Shown: positions 54,848 through 63,821 of the stretch, piece after piece
How the letters are laid out: every line of letters begins with the position of its first letter
How positions within the stretch are numbered: position 1 is the first letter of the stretch
The notes under the pieces: generated by a model
Database searches by the model: none
What the model saw: only the letters and a program-made list of their open reading frames with translations
What the model was told of the DNA's origin: nothing
Made by a program: the position numbers and the translations under genes
Origin: Flavobacterium ovatum
GTDB lineage: Bacteria > Bacteroidota > Bacteroidia > Flavobacteriales > Flavobacteriaceae
Assembly: GCF_040703125.1 (NCBI RefSeq)
Contig: NZ_CP160035.1
Location: 496,001 to 560,000 of the forward strand
Length of the DNA stretch: 64,000 bases
Direction of reading: 5' to 3'

Positions 54848-56293
54848 ATGAGACATACCAAGGTTAAAGACTTGCTGAACAGCGTATCGACCCTACAGGA
54901 AGTAAATGCAAAAGGATGGGTAAGGACTTTTAGAAACAATCAATTTATTGCTTTGAATGATGGTTCGACCATCAACAACATACAATGTGTGGTGGATTTT
55001 GAAAATACATCAGACGAATTATTGAAAAGAATCACCACTGGAGCAGCGGTTTCGGTAACGGGAGCTTTGGTCGAAAGTAAAGGTGCAGGACAAAAATATG
55101 AGATTCAAGTTTCTACATTAGAAATTCTTGGAGATTCAGACCCTGAGAAATTCCCAATGCAACCTAAGAAACACTCGCTGGAATTTTTGCGTGAAAATGC
55201 ACATTTACGTGTAAGAACGAATGCTTTTGGAGCGATTATGAGAGTCCGTTCGGTATTATCGTTTGCGGTGCATAGTTATTTTCAGGAAAAAGGTTTTGTG
55301 TATGTGAATACGCCAATTATAACAGGTTCTGACGCAGAAGGCGCTGGTGAAATGTTTAAAGTAACTGCTTTGCCATTTGACAAAACGCCAAGAACGGAGG
55401 ACGGAAAAGTAAATTATAAAGAAGATTTTTTTGGCAAAGAAACCAATTTGACGGTTTCGGGACAATTGGAAGGGGAAACTTTTGCGATGGCTTTGGGTCA
55501 GATATATACTTTTGGACCTACTTTTAGAGCGGAAAACTCGAATACTTCTCGTCATTTGGCGGAATTCTGGATGATTGAACCAGAGGTTGCTTTCAATGAT
55601 TTGGAAGACAACATGGACTTGGCAGAAGATTTTATTCAGTATGTGATTAAATATGCTTTGGAGAAATGTTCGGAGGATTTGAAATTCTTGGAAGGTCGTT
55701 TGCTGGAGGAAGAAAAATCAAAACCGCAAGCAGAAAGAAGCGAAATGGCTTTACTTGAGAAATTGGATTTTGTTTTGAAAAATAATTTCAAACGCGTATC
55801 TTACACTGAAGCAATCGACATTTTGAGAGATTGTACACCAAACAAAAAGAAAAAATTTAATTATATCATCAATGAATGGGGAGCTGACTTACAGTCGGAA
55901 CACGAACGTTACTTGGTAGAAAAACATTTTAAATGTCCGGTAATCTTGTTTGATTACCCAGCTAATATCAAAGCATTTTACATGCGTTTGAACGACAATA
56001 CAGAACCCGGAAAAGAAACTGTTCGTGCCATGGACATCCTATTTCCTGGAATTGGAGAAATTGTAGGTGGCTCACAACGTGAAGAACGCTTTGAGGTTTT
56101 GGTCAAAAAAATGAAAGCGCTAGGAATCGACCAAGAGGAATTATGGTGGTACCTTGATACCAGAAAATTTGGTAGTGCGGTACACTCTGGTTTTGGTCTT
56201 GGTTTTGAAAGATTAGTACTGTTTGTAACGGGAATGACGAATATTAGAGATGTAATACCTTTCCCGAGAACACCTGGAAGTGCGGAATTTTAA
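54848..56293 (+). CDS. asnS: asparagine--tRNA ligase
   Basis: A 481-residue class II synthetase. The OB-fold anticodon domain is at the N-terminus (about residues 15-105, with [19 protein letters not shown]). The catalytic domain has motif 2 in [25 protein letters not shown] and motif 3 in [17 protein letters not shown]. An insertion at about 265-310 is typical of bacterial AsnRS. It is followed by rpoN after a heptad-repeat spacer. Confidence 0.96.
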   Translation: MRHTKVKDLLNSVSTLQEVNAKGWVRTFRNNQFIALNDGSTINNIQCVVDFENTSDELLKRITTGAAVSVTGALVESKGAGQKYEIQVSTLEILGDSDPEKFPMQPKKHSLEFLRENAHLRVRTNAFGAIMRVRSVLSFAVHSYFQEKGFVYVNTPIITGSDAEGAGEMFKVTALPFDKTPRTEDGKVNYKEDFFGKETNLTVSGQLEGETFAMALGQIYTFGPTFRAENSNTSRHLAEFWMIEPEVAFNDLEDNMDLAEDFIQYVIKYALEKCSEDLKFLEGRLLEEEKSKPQAERSEMALLEKLDFVLKNNFKRVSYTEAIDILRDCTPNKKKKFNYIINEWGADLQSEHERYLVEKHFKCPVILFDYPANIKAFYMRLNDNTEPGKETVRAMDILFPGIGEIVGGSQREERFEVLVKKMKALGIDQEELWWYLDTRKFGSAVHSGFGLGFERLVLFVTGMTNIRDVIPFPRTPGSAEF

Positions 56294-56298
56294 AAAAA

Positions 56299-56367
56299 GT
56301 TATGAATTATGGATTATGAATTAAGCGTAAAACCCCAATCATAACCCATAACTTATAACTCATAACT
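56299..56367. repeat. 7-bp-period inverted tandem repeat between asnS and rpoN
   Basis: The left arm (56299-56323) has TTATGAA, TTATGGA and TTATGAA units. The right arm (56339-56367) has TCATAAC, CCATAAC, TTATAAC and TCATAAC, i.e. the reverse-complement units. A 15-base centre lies between. The same architecture as 30431-30622. Confidence 0.75.
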
Positions 56368-56380
56368 AGAAATAAAAAAA

Positions 56381-57850
56381 ATGCTAAAGCAATTCTTAAA
56401 TTTAAAATTATCACAGAAATTATCTCCACAGCAAATACAGCTGATGAAGTTAATTCAATTGCCAACGCAAGCTTTTGAACAGCGTTTACTGGAAGAAATG
56501 AATGAAAATCCAGCCTTAGAAACTGGAAATGAAGAAGATGAATACGAGAAAGACGAGTTCGAAAACGATGATTATGACGAATATGATGATAGTGATGATG
56601 CTGAAAGAATTGAAGCAGACGATATCAACATAGATGAATATCTAAGTGACGATGATACTCCTGATTACAAGACCCAAGCCAACAATTACAGTGACGATGA
56701 CGATGATCGAGAATCTCCAATTGTAGCGTCCGTTAGTTTTCACCAAGATTTAATCAATCAATTAAACACCTTTATCCTCAATGAAGAGGAACGCCAAATT
56801 GCTGAATTCCTTGTGGGAAGCATTGACGATATGGGGTACATTCGTAGAAGCATTGCCGACTTGGTTGACGACATGGCCTTTACGCAAGGGCTTTATACAG
56901 ATGAAGTAATGGTTGAAAAAATGCTTCATGTCATCCACGAACTAGAACCCTCAGGTGTAGGGGCCCGCGACTTACAAGAGTGTTTGTTGTTGCAGTTAAA
57001 ACATCGTACACCGACTGAATATGTTGATCTAGCAATTGATATTATTGAGAATCAGTTTGATGCTTTCACCAAAAAACATTATGATAAACTAATTCAAAAA
57101 TACAATGTTTCGAATGAGCAACTTAAAAAAGCAGTTCATGAAATAGAGCGTTTGAATCCTAAACCAGGTGGTTCTTTTACGGGCAATAATAAAATAACAG
57201 AGAATGTGGTTCCTGATTTCGCCATTCGTATTGTTGAAGGGGAATTGGAATTGACCCTGAACGGACGTAATGCACCTTCACTACATGTTTCCAAGGATTA
57301 CCAAGATATGTTACGCACTTACAAAGATTCGCGAGACAAATCGAACGACCAGAAAGATGCCGTTCAGTTTATTAAACAAAAACTAGACTCCGCCAAATGG
57401 TTTATAGATGCGATTAGACAGCGTCAAGAAACTTTATTTGTGACCATGAATGCTATCATGCATTATCAAGAAGATTTTTTCTTGGAAGGAGATGAAACCA
57501 TGATGAAGCCAATGATTTTGAAAGATATTGCGGATTTGGTTGGTTTAGACATTTCGACTATTTCTCGTGTAGCAAATAGTAAATATGTAGAAACTCCATA
57601 TGGAACCAAATTAATCAAAGAATTTTTCTCTGAAGCCATGAAAAATGACCAAGGCGAAGATGTTTCTACCCTTGAAATCAAAAAAATATTGCAAAATATC
57701 ATCGAAGAAGAAGACAAGAAGAAACCTTATCCGGATGATCAATTAGCCGATTTACTCAAAGAAAAAGGATACCCTATTGCTAGAAGAACGATTGCAAAAT
57801 ATAGAGAACAATTGGATATACCAGTGGCTAGAATGAGGAAGAAGATTTAG
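56381..57850 (+). CDS. rpoN: RNA polymerase sigma-54 factor
   Basis: A 489-residue alternative sigma factor. Region I is the Gln/Leu-rich start (LSQKLSPQQIQLMKLIQLP). Region II is a very acidic linker (about residues 50-115). Region III includes the core-binding domain and the HTH near DIADLVGLDISTISRVANSKY. The RpoN box ARRTIAKYREQLDIP (about 466-480) is intact. Sigma-54 needs AAA+ activators, none of which are seen in this window. It is ended by a terminator. Confidence 0.96.
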   Translation: MLKQFLNLKLSQKLSPQQIQLMKLIQLPTQAFEQRLLEEMNENPALETGNEEDEYEKDEFENDDYDEYDDSDDAERIEADDINIDEYLSDDDTPDYKTQANNYSDDDDDRESPIVASVSFHQDLINQLNTFILNEEERQIAEFLVGSIDDMGYIRRSIADLVDDMAFTQGLYTDEVMVEKMLHVIHELEPSGVGARDLQECLLLQLKHRTPTEYVDLAIDIIENQFDAFTKKHYDKLIQKYNVSNEQLKKAVHEIERLNPKPGGSFTGNNKITENVVPDFAIRIVEGELELTLNGRNAPSLHVSKDYQDMLRTYKDSRDKSNDQKDAVQFIKQKLDSAKWFIDAIRQRQETLFVTMNAIMHYQEDFFLEGDETMMKPMILKDIADLVGLDISTISRVANSKYVETPYGTKLIKEFFSEAMKNDQGEDVSTLEIKKILQNIIEEEDKKKPYPDDQLADLLKEKGYPIARRTIAKYREQLDIPVARMRKKI

Positions 57851-57868
57851 ATTTTTGAAATATTTCAC

Positions 57869-57905
57869 AAAAAATCCGACAAGTACTTTAGCTTGTCGGA
57901 TTTTC
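57869..57905. terminator. bidirectional terminator between rpoN and tdk
   Basis: A 13-bp perfect stem (AAAATCCGACAAG / CTTGTCGGATTTT) with an 8-base loop between converging genes. Confidence 0.85.
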
Positions 57906-57911
57906 TTATTT

Positions 57912-58502
57912 CTATTTTTCTATATTAGGATGCATCGCTCGATAATAGGCACCTCGACTCAAAGGTTCATACTCTTCAGTTTCTCCTAACATGACCAATT
58001 TATCATTGTCATTTTTCCTAAAACTAAAATGAGCTAAATTTCCTGTTCTAGTACATACCGCATGTACTTTGGTTACATATTCGGCTGTAGCCATCAAAGC
58101 TGGCATTGGACCAAAAGGATTACCTTTGAAATCCATATCTAATCCTGCTACAATTACACGAATACCTTGATTAGCCAAATCATTGCAAACCGTAACAATT
58201 TCGTCGTCAAAAAACTGCGCTTCATCAATTCCTACAACATCACAACCTTGTGCTAAAATCGCAATATTAGCCGCTGCAGGAACCGCTGTAGAACGAAATT
58301 CATTTGCATCATGTGAAATTACTTTTTCATCATGATACCTTGTATCGATGGATGGTTTGAAAATTTCCACTTTTTGTTTGGCAAACTGGGCTCTTTTAAG
58401 TCGACGAATTAATTCCTCTGTTTTGCCCGAAAACATCGAACCACTTATCACTTCAATCCAACCAAACTGCTCTTTATGATTTACTGTATTTTCGAGAAAC
58501 AT
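57912..58502 (-). CDS. tdk: thymidine kinase
   Basis: A 196-residue type II (TK1-like) enzyme that phosphorylates thymidine for salvage. The P-loop is SGSMFSGKTEELIRR (about residues 20-34), Walker B-like VVGIDEAQFFD (about 88-98) and the lasso region near YVTKVHAVCTRTGNLAHF. Of the zinc cysteines, only one in the VCTRTG region is obvious, so the metal site may be degenerate. Convergent with rpoN. Confidence 0.95.
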   Translation of the reverse strand: MFLENTVNHKEQFGWIEVISGSMFSGKTEELIRRLKRAQFAKQKVEIFKPSIDTRYHDEKVISHDANEFRSTAVPAAANIAILAQGCDVVGIDEAQFFDDEIVTVCNDLANQGIRVIVAGLDMDFKGNPFGPMPALMATAEYVTKVHAVCTRTGNLAHFSFRKNDNDKLVMLGETEEYEPLSRGAYYRAMHPNIEK

Positions 58503-58699
58503 TTTATTTTTTTCTTACTTAAAAAATGAATAGTTTTTATTACTTTGTAGCTTGATAAAAGCACTTGAAATTTTGTACTTTTGTACTATCTCAAAAGTAG
58601 AAAATTTTTATCAATTAATGGACGATACATCTATTAAAACGGTATCATTTTCGAGAAACTAACTTTACAACATTCGCTATATATTATAATTCTACTGTT

Positions 58700-59797
58700 A
58701 TGAAAAAAAGATTGGAAGCTGATTTAATAAGCATTGCACACCGAATATTACAACTTAAAAACAAATCCGATATAAACCAACTGTTTTTGGAAACCCAAAA
58801 ACTGTATGAAAAACTATCCGTATTGCGATTTGTAGAAGAGCAATATGGTGAAGTAAAACCAACTATTGGACAGGCCGCTATTGTGACCGATGTAGAAAAC
58901 TTCTATGATAACGAAGCGATGATAGAATCAAAAATAGCTACGCTGATAGAAGAAAATAGCATTGAAGAAACTGCGGTGGAAGAACCAATTACTGAAGAAG
59001 TTATAGTTGCTGTCGAAGTTTCTAATATTACTGAAGAGGAAATTGAGCCGATTGTAGAAGAGATTATAGCAACCCCAAAAGAAGAAACTGAAGTTGAAAT
59101 TGAAGATCTAGAGGAAGAAATTGAAATCTCTGCAATCGAAGAGGAAATTGAAGTTGAAGAAGAAACTGAAGTTGAAATTGAAGACATAGAGGAACAAATT
59201 GAAATCTCTGCAATCGAAGATGAAGTTGAAGAAGTTGAAAAAGAAGTTACTGCAGAAGAAAAACCAGAACCAACAACTCCTCCAAGTTTTACCCCTAATT
59301 TTAGCTTAAATAACGAACCTGAAGACGAAAAAACGGAAATAGAAACCCCTAAGAAAGGACAAGCTATCCAAATTTCTTTTGAAGATTTATTAGGTGGCAA
59401 TTATAATGAACCTCAATTCGTAAAAGTAGATAAAATACAAGCTATTCCACCTACTCCAATATTCGAAGCAATTAACAATACAACTACCATTGAAGAAGTT
59501 AGTACTTCAACACAAACTATAATTGAAAAACCTTCGGCAAAAGTAGTTTCATTGAATGATAAACTCTCTAAAGGAATTGACATTGATCTGAACGACCAAA
59601 TTGCTTTTGTAAAGCATCTTTTTGCTAATAGCATTGAAGATTACAACAGGGTCTTGAGCCAGATTATCACTTTTGACAACTTTTATGAGACCAAAGCTTT
59701 CATCGAAGAAATGGTCAAACCAGATTATAACGACTGGAAAGGAAAAACGGATTACGAAGAGCGTTTCATGGATATTATCGAAAAGAAATTTTTGTAA
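58700..59797 (+). CDS. acidic repeat-containing cytoplasmic protein, unknown function
   Basis: A 365-residue protein with three parts. The N-terminal helical segment (about residues 1-60) is KRLEADLISIAHRILQLKN. The middle (about 75-195) is very rich in Glu, Val and Ile and holds a 26-residue duplication. The C-terminal helical domain (about 280-365) begins VVSLNDKLSKGIDIDLNDQI and ends DYEERFMDIIEKKFL. No signal peptide and no family recognised. It sits between tdk and rsmI. The acidic middle probably acts as a disordered linker or spacer between two folded ends. Confidence 0.75.
   Translation: MKKRLEADLISIAHRILQLKNKSDINQLFLETQKLYEKLSVLRFVEEQYGEVKPTIGQAAIVTDVENFYDNEAMIESKIATLIEENSIEETAVEEPITEEVIVAVEVSNITEEEIEPIVEEIIATPKEETEVEIEDLEEEIEISAIEEEIEVEEETEVEIEDIEEQIEISAIEDEVEEVEKEVTAEEKPEPTTPPSFTPNFSLNNEPEDEKTEIETPKKGQAIQISFEDLLGGNYNEPQFVKVDKIQAIPPTPIFEAINNTTTIEEVSTSTQTIIEKPSAKVVSLNDKLSKGIDIDLNDQIAFVKHLFANSIEDYNRVLSQIITFDNFYETKAFIEEMVKPDYNDWKGKTDYEERFMDIIEKKFL
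59081..59236 (+). repeat. 78-bp tandem duplication in the acidic protein gene
   Basis: Two copies start at 59081 and 59159, exactly 78 bases (26 codons) apart. Each encodes ETEVEIED(L/I)EEEIEISAIE-like sequence, with several substitutions between copies, so the duplication keeps the frame and is not brand new. Confidence 0.8.
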
Positions 59798-59893
59798 TCC
59801 TCATTCAGCTATTAAAAAATAAATTAGCCACAAGTTCATATTTCATCATGAATCTGTGGCTAATAATTATTTATAAACCAATGTTAATTTACT

Positions 59894-60607
59894 ATGGCTA
59901 AATTATTTATAGTTCCCACTCCTATTGGCAACCTCGAAGACATGACTTTCAGAGCCATTAGAGTGCTCAAAGAAGCAGATTTGATTCTCGCCGAAGATAC
60001 GCGCACTAGCGGAAAACTCTTAAAACATTTTGAGATTGGCACACACATGCACAGCCATCATATGCATAACGAGCATAAAACCGTTGAAAACTTAATTGCA
60101 CGAATGAAGGCTGGCGAAACCATCGCCCTAATTTCAGATGCTGGAACTCCTGCTATTTCTGATCCTGGTTTTTTACTCACCCGTGCTTGTGTAGAAAATG
60201 GAGTTACGGTAGAATGTTTACCTGGAGCAACTGCCTTTGTCCCTGCTTTAGTAAATAGTGGATTACCCAATGACAAATTTATATTTGAAGGTTTTTTACC
60301 TGAAAAAAAAGGAAGACAAACCCGTTATTTAGAATTATCCGAAGAAACAAGAACCATGATTCTTTATGTTTCTCCTCATAAATTATTAAAAACTTTAGCG
60401 GAATTCATAACTTACTTTGGCGAAGACCGCCAAATTTGCGTGTCTCGAGAACTATCCAAATTACACGAAGAGAATGTAAGAGGTACTGCTCGCGAAGTAC
60501 TTACACACTTCGAAAAAACAGCTCCAAGAGGTGAAATAGTAGTAGTCGTAGCTGGCAAAACCATTATCAAAGAACCAAAGAAAAAGAAGTTTTCAGTAGA
60601 AGAATAA
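59894..60607 (+). CDS. rsmI: 16S rRNA (cytidine(1402)-2'-O)-methyltransferase
   Basis: A 237-residue tetrapyrrole-methylase-fold enzyme that methylates 16S rRNA in the decoding site. It opens LFIVPTPIGNLEDMTFRAIRVL, the RsmI signature. ILAEDTRTSGKLLKHF and ALISDAGTPAISDPGF follow, and VECLPGATAFVPALVNSGLP binds S-adenosylmethionine. It is 1 base upstream of the amine oxidase gene. All three signatures are intact. Confidence 0.96.
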   Translation: MAKLFIVPTPIGNLEDMTFRAIRVLKEADLILAEDTRTSGKLLKHFEIGTHMHSHHMHNEHKTVENLIARMKAGETIALISDAGTPAISDPGFLLTRACVENGVTVECLPGATAFVPALVNSGLPNDKFIFEGFLPEKKGRQTRYLELSEETRTMILYVSPHKLLKTLAEFITYFGEDRQICVSRELSKLHEENVRGTAREVLTHFEKTAPRGEIVVVVAGKTIIKEPKKKKFSVEE

Positions 60608-60608
60608 T

Positions 60609-61664
60609 ATGACTAATTCCAAAATAATTATTATCGGGGGTGGTTTGGCTGGATTAACAGCTGCCTACTTATTGCATAAAAAAGGATTGGGAGTTCTAGT
60701 TTTGGAAGCAAGTAGTCAACTAGGAGGGCGAATTCAAACTGTAACCGGTATAACCAATGTTACAATAGAAATGGGAGCTACTTGGTTTGGGGAACAACAC
60801 CCTACATTGTTACGATTCCTTGATGAATTAGAATTAGATTTTTTTAAACAGCATACGAAAGGTATTTCTTTATTTGAAACTATGTCCTTCGTGCCTCCAC
60901 AAAAATTTGAAATTCCAGATTCTGATGAACCTTCTTATCGCTTAGCAGGAGGTACATCTGTATTAATTGAAAAATTAGTATCAAAAATTGGTTTGGAAAA
61001 CATTAAGAAAAACACAAAAATAATTGACATCAAAGAAAAGGGCGACCAAATAGAGCTCACAGATTCTAATGGAAATACTTATTTTACTCCAAAAGTAATA
61101 ATGACGTTACCTCCCAATTTGGCAGTTAGTACGATTGACTATGATCCAAAACTACCTGAATCATTTCAGGATTTAGCTCAAAACACGCATACTTGGATGG
61201 GCGAATCTATAAAATTTGCTGTAGAATATGTGACTCCTTTTTGGAGAAACAAACAGTACTCGGGCGCATTGTTTAGCCATGTCGGGATTATTACCGAAAT
61301 GTATGACCATAGTACGTTTGACAATAAAGGCTTCGCTTTAAAAGGTTTTCTCAATGGCGGAACTAATGTTCTAACCAAAGAAGAACGAAAAGAAAAAGTA
61401 CTTACACAGTTAGTTAAATACTTTGGTGCTGAAGCAGAAAACCATGTAGAATATCACGAAAAAGTTTGGAAGGAAGACCCACTTGCTTTTTTCTCATACG
61501 ATAGCTTGGTACTGGCACATAAAAACAATGGACACCCAGAATATCAAAAGTCTTTATACAATGATAAGCTGTTTTTTGCTGGCTCTGAAACTGCCTCTCA
61601 AAATCCTGGCTATATGGATGGAGCAATTGTAGCAGCCCAAACAATAATTTCAAAATTCGAATAA
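60609..61664 (+). CDS. flavin-containing amine oxidase family protein
   Basis: A 351-residue FAD-dependent oxidase. The dinucleotide motif IIIGGGLAGLTAAYLLHKKG (about residues 6-25) and the following LEASSQLGGRIQT are the monoamine-oxidase signature. The C-terminal FAD segment LFFAGSETASQNPGYMDGAI is intact. It is shorter than eukaryotic MAO (no membrane tail). The substrate is unknown. It is tightly linked to rsmI and followed 12 bases later by the HopJ gene. Confidence 0.9.
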   Translation: MTNSKIIIIGGGLAGLTAAYLLHKKGLGVLVLEASSQLGGRIQTVTGITNVTIEMGATWFGEQHPTLLRFLDELELDFFKQHTKGISLFETMSFVPPQKFEIPDSDEPSYRLAGGTSVLIEKLVSKIGLENIKKNTKIIDIKEKGDQIELTDSNGNTYFTPKVIMTLPPNLAVSTIDYDPKLPESFQDLAQNTHTWMGESIKFAVEYVTPFWRNKQYSGALFSHVGIITEMYDHSTFDNKGFALKGFLNGGTNVLTKEERKEKVLTQLVKYFGAEAENHVEYHEKVWKEDPLAFFSYDSLVLAHKNNGHPEYQKSLYNDKLFFAGSETASQNPGYMDGAIVAAQTIISKFE

Positions 61665-61676
61665 AAACATATATTT

Positions 61677-62021
61677 ATGACACTAGCCATTTTTTTAGAT
61701 CAACTAAATAAGACCCCAAAATCAATTGTATTTACAGATACCATTGCTATAATTGAAGAAAATTACAACTTTACTCCAACTGCTTTTCAAAATGGAAACA
61801 CACATAATGCTGTAGGAACAAATTCAGGTTCTTGTAAATTATTTGCTTTCGCAAAAGCACAAAATTTGACTCAAGAACAAACCCTAACTTGTTTTGGTGC
61901 TTATTATTTTGAAGAAGTTCTAGGAGATCCTCAAGGAAACAACCATCAAAATATTAGAAATTTTATGGTTTCAGGCTGGGATGGTATTCAGTTTGAAGGG
62001 GAAGCTTTAGAATTAAAATAA
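61677..62021 (+). CDS. HopJ family protein
   Basis: A 114-residue protein matching the HopJ family throughout: FLDQLNKTPKSIVFTDTI, NYNFTPTAFQNG, NSGSCKLFAFAKAQNL and CFGAYYFEEVLGDPQGNNHQN with GWDGIQFEG. The name comes from a Pseudomonas type III effector candidate. Here there is no type III system and the gene sits among housekeeping genes, so effector function is unlikely. The real role is unknown. Confidence 0.88.
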   Translation: MTLAIFLDQLNKTPKSIVFTDTIAIIEENYNFTPTAFQNGNTHNAVGTNSGSCKLFAFAKAQNLTQEQTLTCFGAYYFEEVLGDPQGNNHQNIRNFMVSGWDGIQFEGEALELK

Positions 62022-62129
62022 ATCAGCATTAGCTGTCAGACTCTTTGAAGTCGAAAGCCATAAATGATTCTCGCCTTCGTTAGAATTGGCAAAATTCAAC
62101 ATACTCTTCATTATAAAATCAAAAATCAA

Positions 62130-63821
62130 ATGCGGTGGACCATTAAACCCAAACCTTCCCAAGAAAAAATTCAGCATTTGGCACAAGCCTTAAATGTGGA
62201 AGAATTTGTAGCTACATTATTAGTACAACGTGGCATTGAGACTTTTGAAGAAGCTAAAGTTTTCTTTCGCCCGTCGTTGAGCCATTTACACGATCCGTAT
62301 TTGATGAAAGACATGGACAAAGCCGTCCATAGAATTGAACAGGCAATTGCTAATCAAGAACGCATTCTTGTTTTTGGAGATTATGATGTGGATGGAACAA
62401 CGGCGGTTTCCTTAGTTTCTTCCTACCTAAAAACCTATTATCCCGATGTTGCCACTTATATTCCTGACCGATATTTAGAAGGTTATGGTGTTTCCTTCAA
62501 AGGAATTGATTTTGCCAAAGACAATGGATTCTCACTAATCATCGCTTTGGATTGTGGTATAAAATCCATCGAACATGTAGCATATGCCAAAGAAAAAAAC
62601 ATAGACTTTATCATTTGTGACCACCACAGGCCAGGTGACCAATTGCCAGATGCTGTTGCTGTTTTAGATCCAAAACGAGACGACTGCTCCTACCCTTATG
62701 ACGAATTATGTGGTTGTGGCGTAGGTTTCAAATTGATTCAAGCCTTAGGAATAAATAAAAACCAAACAATAGACGATTTAATCCCTTATCTAGATTTGGT
62801 TGCTACTGCCATCGCTGCAGACATTGTTCCTATGACAGGAGAGAATAGGGTATTGACTTACTTTGGTTTACAAGTAATTAATAGCAATCCTCGACCAGGA
62901 ATTAAAGCATTAGTGCATCAAGTCAAAAAACAAACTCTCGACATTACGGATGTAGTTTTTATTATTGCTCCAAGAATAAACGCTGCTGGCCGAATCAAAC
63001 ATGGCAATCATGCAGTGGAATTGTTAACCGAATTTGACTTTGAACAGGCCCAGCAATTTGCTTCAGAGATTGAGCAATACAATACCGATCGCAAAGGACT
63101 GGATCAACAAATCACGAAAGAGGCCTTGAACCAGATTGTAACAAACAACGAAGAAGAATGTTTTTCAACAGTTGTTTTTCAAGAAGATTGGCACAAAGGA
63201 GTTATAGGAATTGTAGCTTCTCGATTGATAGAAACTCATTATCGTCCAACTTTAGTTTTCACTAAAAGTGGTGAAAAATATGCAGCTTCAGCTCGTTCTG
63301 TAAAAGGATTTGATGTTTACAATGCACTCGAAGCTTGTGCGGAACATTTAGAGCAATTTGGCGGACATATGTACGCCGCAGGAATGACTTTACAAGCCGA
63401 AAATTACTCCATTTTCAAAGCGGCATTTGAAAAACAAGTACAAGAAACTATTTTACCAGAGCAACGCATCCCTGAAATTGAAGTCGATGCCGAAATTGAC
63501 TTTGATAATATCAGCCCGAAATTCATTCGAATATTGAAACAATTCGAACCTTTTGGTCCACTAAATATGACACCCGTTTTCTTGAGCAAAAATGTTATTG
63601 ACACGGGTTATGCTAAAAAAATGGGCAAAGATGACGAACATATCAGACTATTTGTCAAACAAAATAATTCTGGAGGAATTGCCTCCATTGGTTTTGGATT
63701 GGGTAAAAAAATGGAAGTAATCTCCAATCAAAAACCCTTTGAAGCGGTTTATTGTGTAGACGAAAACGAGTGGAACGGAAACATTACTACCCAACTACGA
63801 TTAAAAGATATTAGAGCATGA
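62130..63821 (+). CDS. recJ: single-stranded-DNA-specific exonuclease RecJ
   Basis: A 563-residue 5'-3' exonuclease of the DHH superfamily. Motif I is VFGDYDVDGTTAVSLVSS (about residues 82-99) and the DHH motif is FIICDHHRPG (about 168-177). The DHHA1 domain holds KGVIGIVASRLIE and GGHMYAAGMTL. An OB-fold lies at the C-terminus. I start at ATG 62130 (MRWTIKPKPSQEKIQ) because the family begins there, while a longer frame from 62064 adds 22 unrelated residues. Overlaps the next start by 4 bases. Confidence 0.95.
   Translation: MRWTIKPKPSQEKIQHLAQALNVEEFVATLLVQRGIETFEEAKVFFRPSLSHLHDPYLMKDMDKAVHRIEQAIANQERILVFGDYDVDGTTAVSLVSSYLKTYYPDVATYIPDRYLEGYGVSFKGIDFAKDNGFSLIIALDCGIKSIEHVAYAKEKNIDFIICDHHRPGDQLPDAVAVLDPKRDDCSYPYDELCGCGVGFKLIQALGINKNQTIDDLIPYLDLVATAIAADIVPMTGENRVLTYFGLQVINSNPRPGIKALVHQVKKQTLDITDVVFIIAPRINAAGRIKHGNHAVELLTEFDFEQAQQFASEIEQYNTDRKGLDQQITKEALNQIVTNNEEECFSTVVFQEDWHKGVIGIVASRLIETHYRPTLVFTKSGEKYAASARSVKGFDVYNALEACAEHLEQFGGHMYAAGMTLQAENYSIFKAAFEKQVQETILPEQRIPEIEVDAEIDFDNISPKFIRILKQFEPFGPLNMTPVFLSKNVIDTGYAKKMGKDDEHIRLFVKQNNSGGIASIGFGLGKKMEVISNQKPFEAVYCVDENEWNGNITTQLRLKDIRA

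Noticed and set aside
58903..59400. A serine-rich 165-codon frame on the minus strand
   Set aside because: Antisense translation of the glutamate-rich repeat, which gives Ser-rich sequence automatically.
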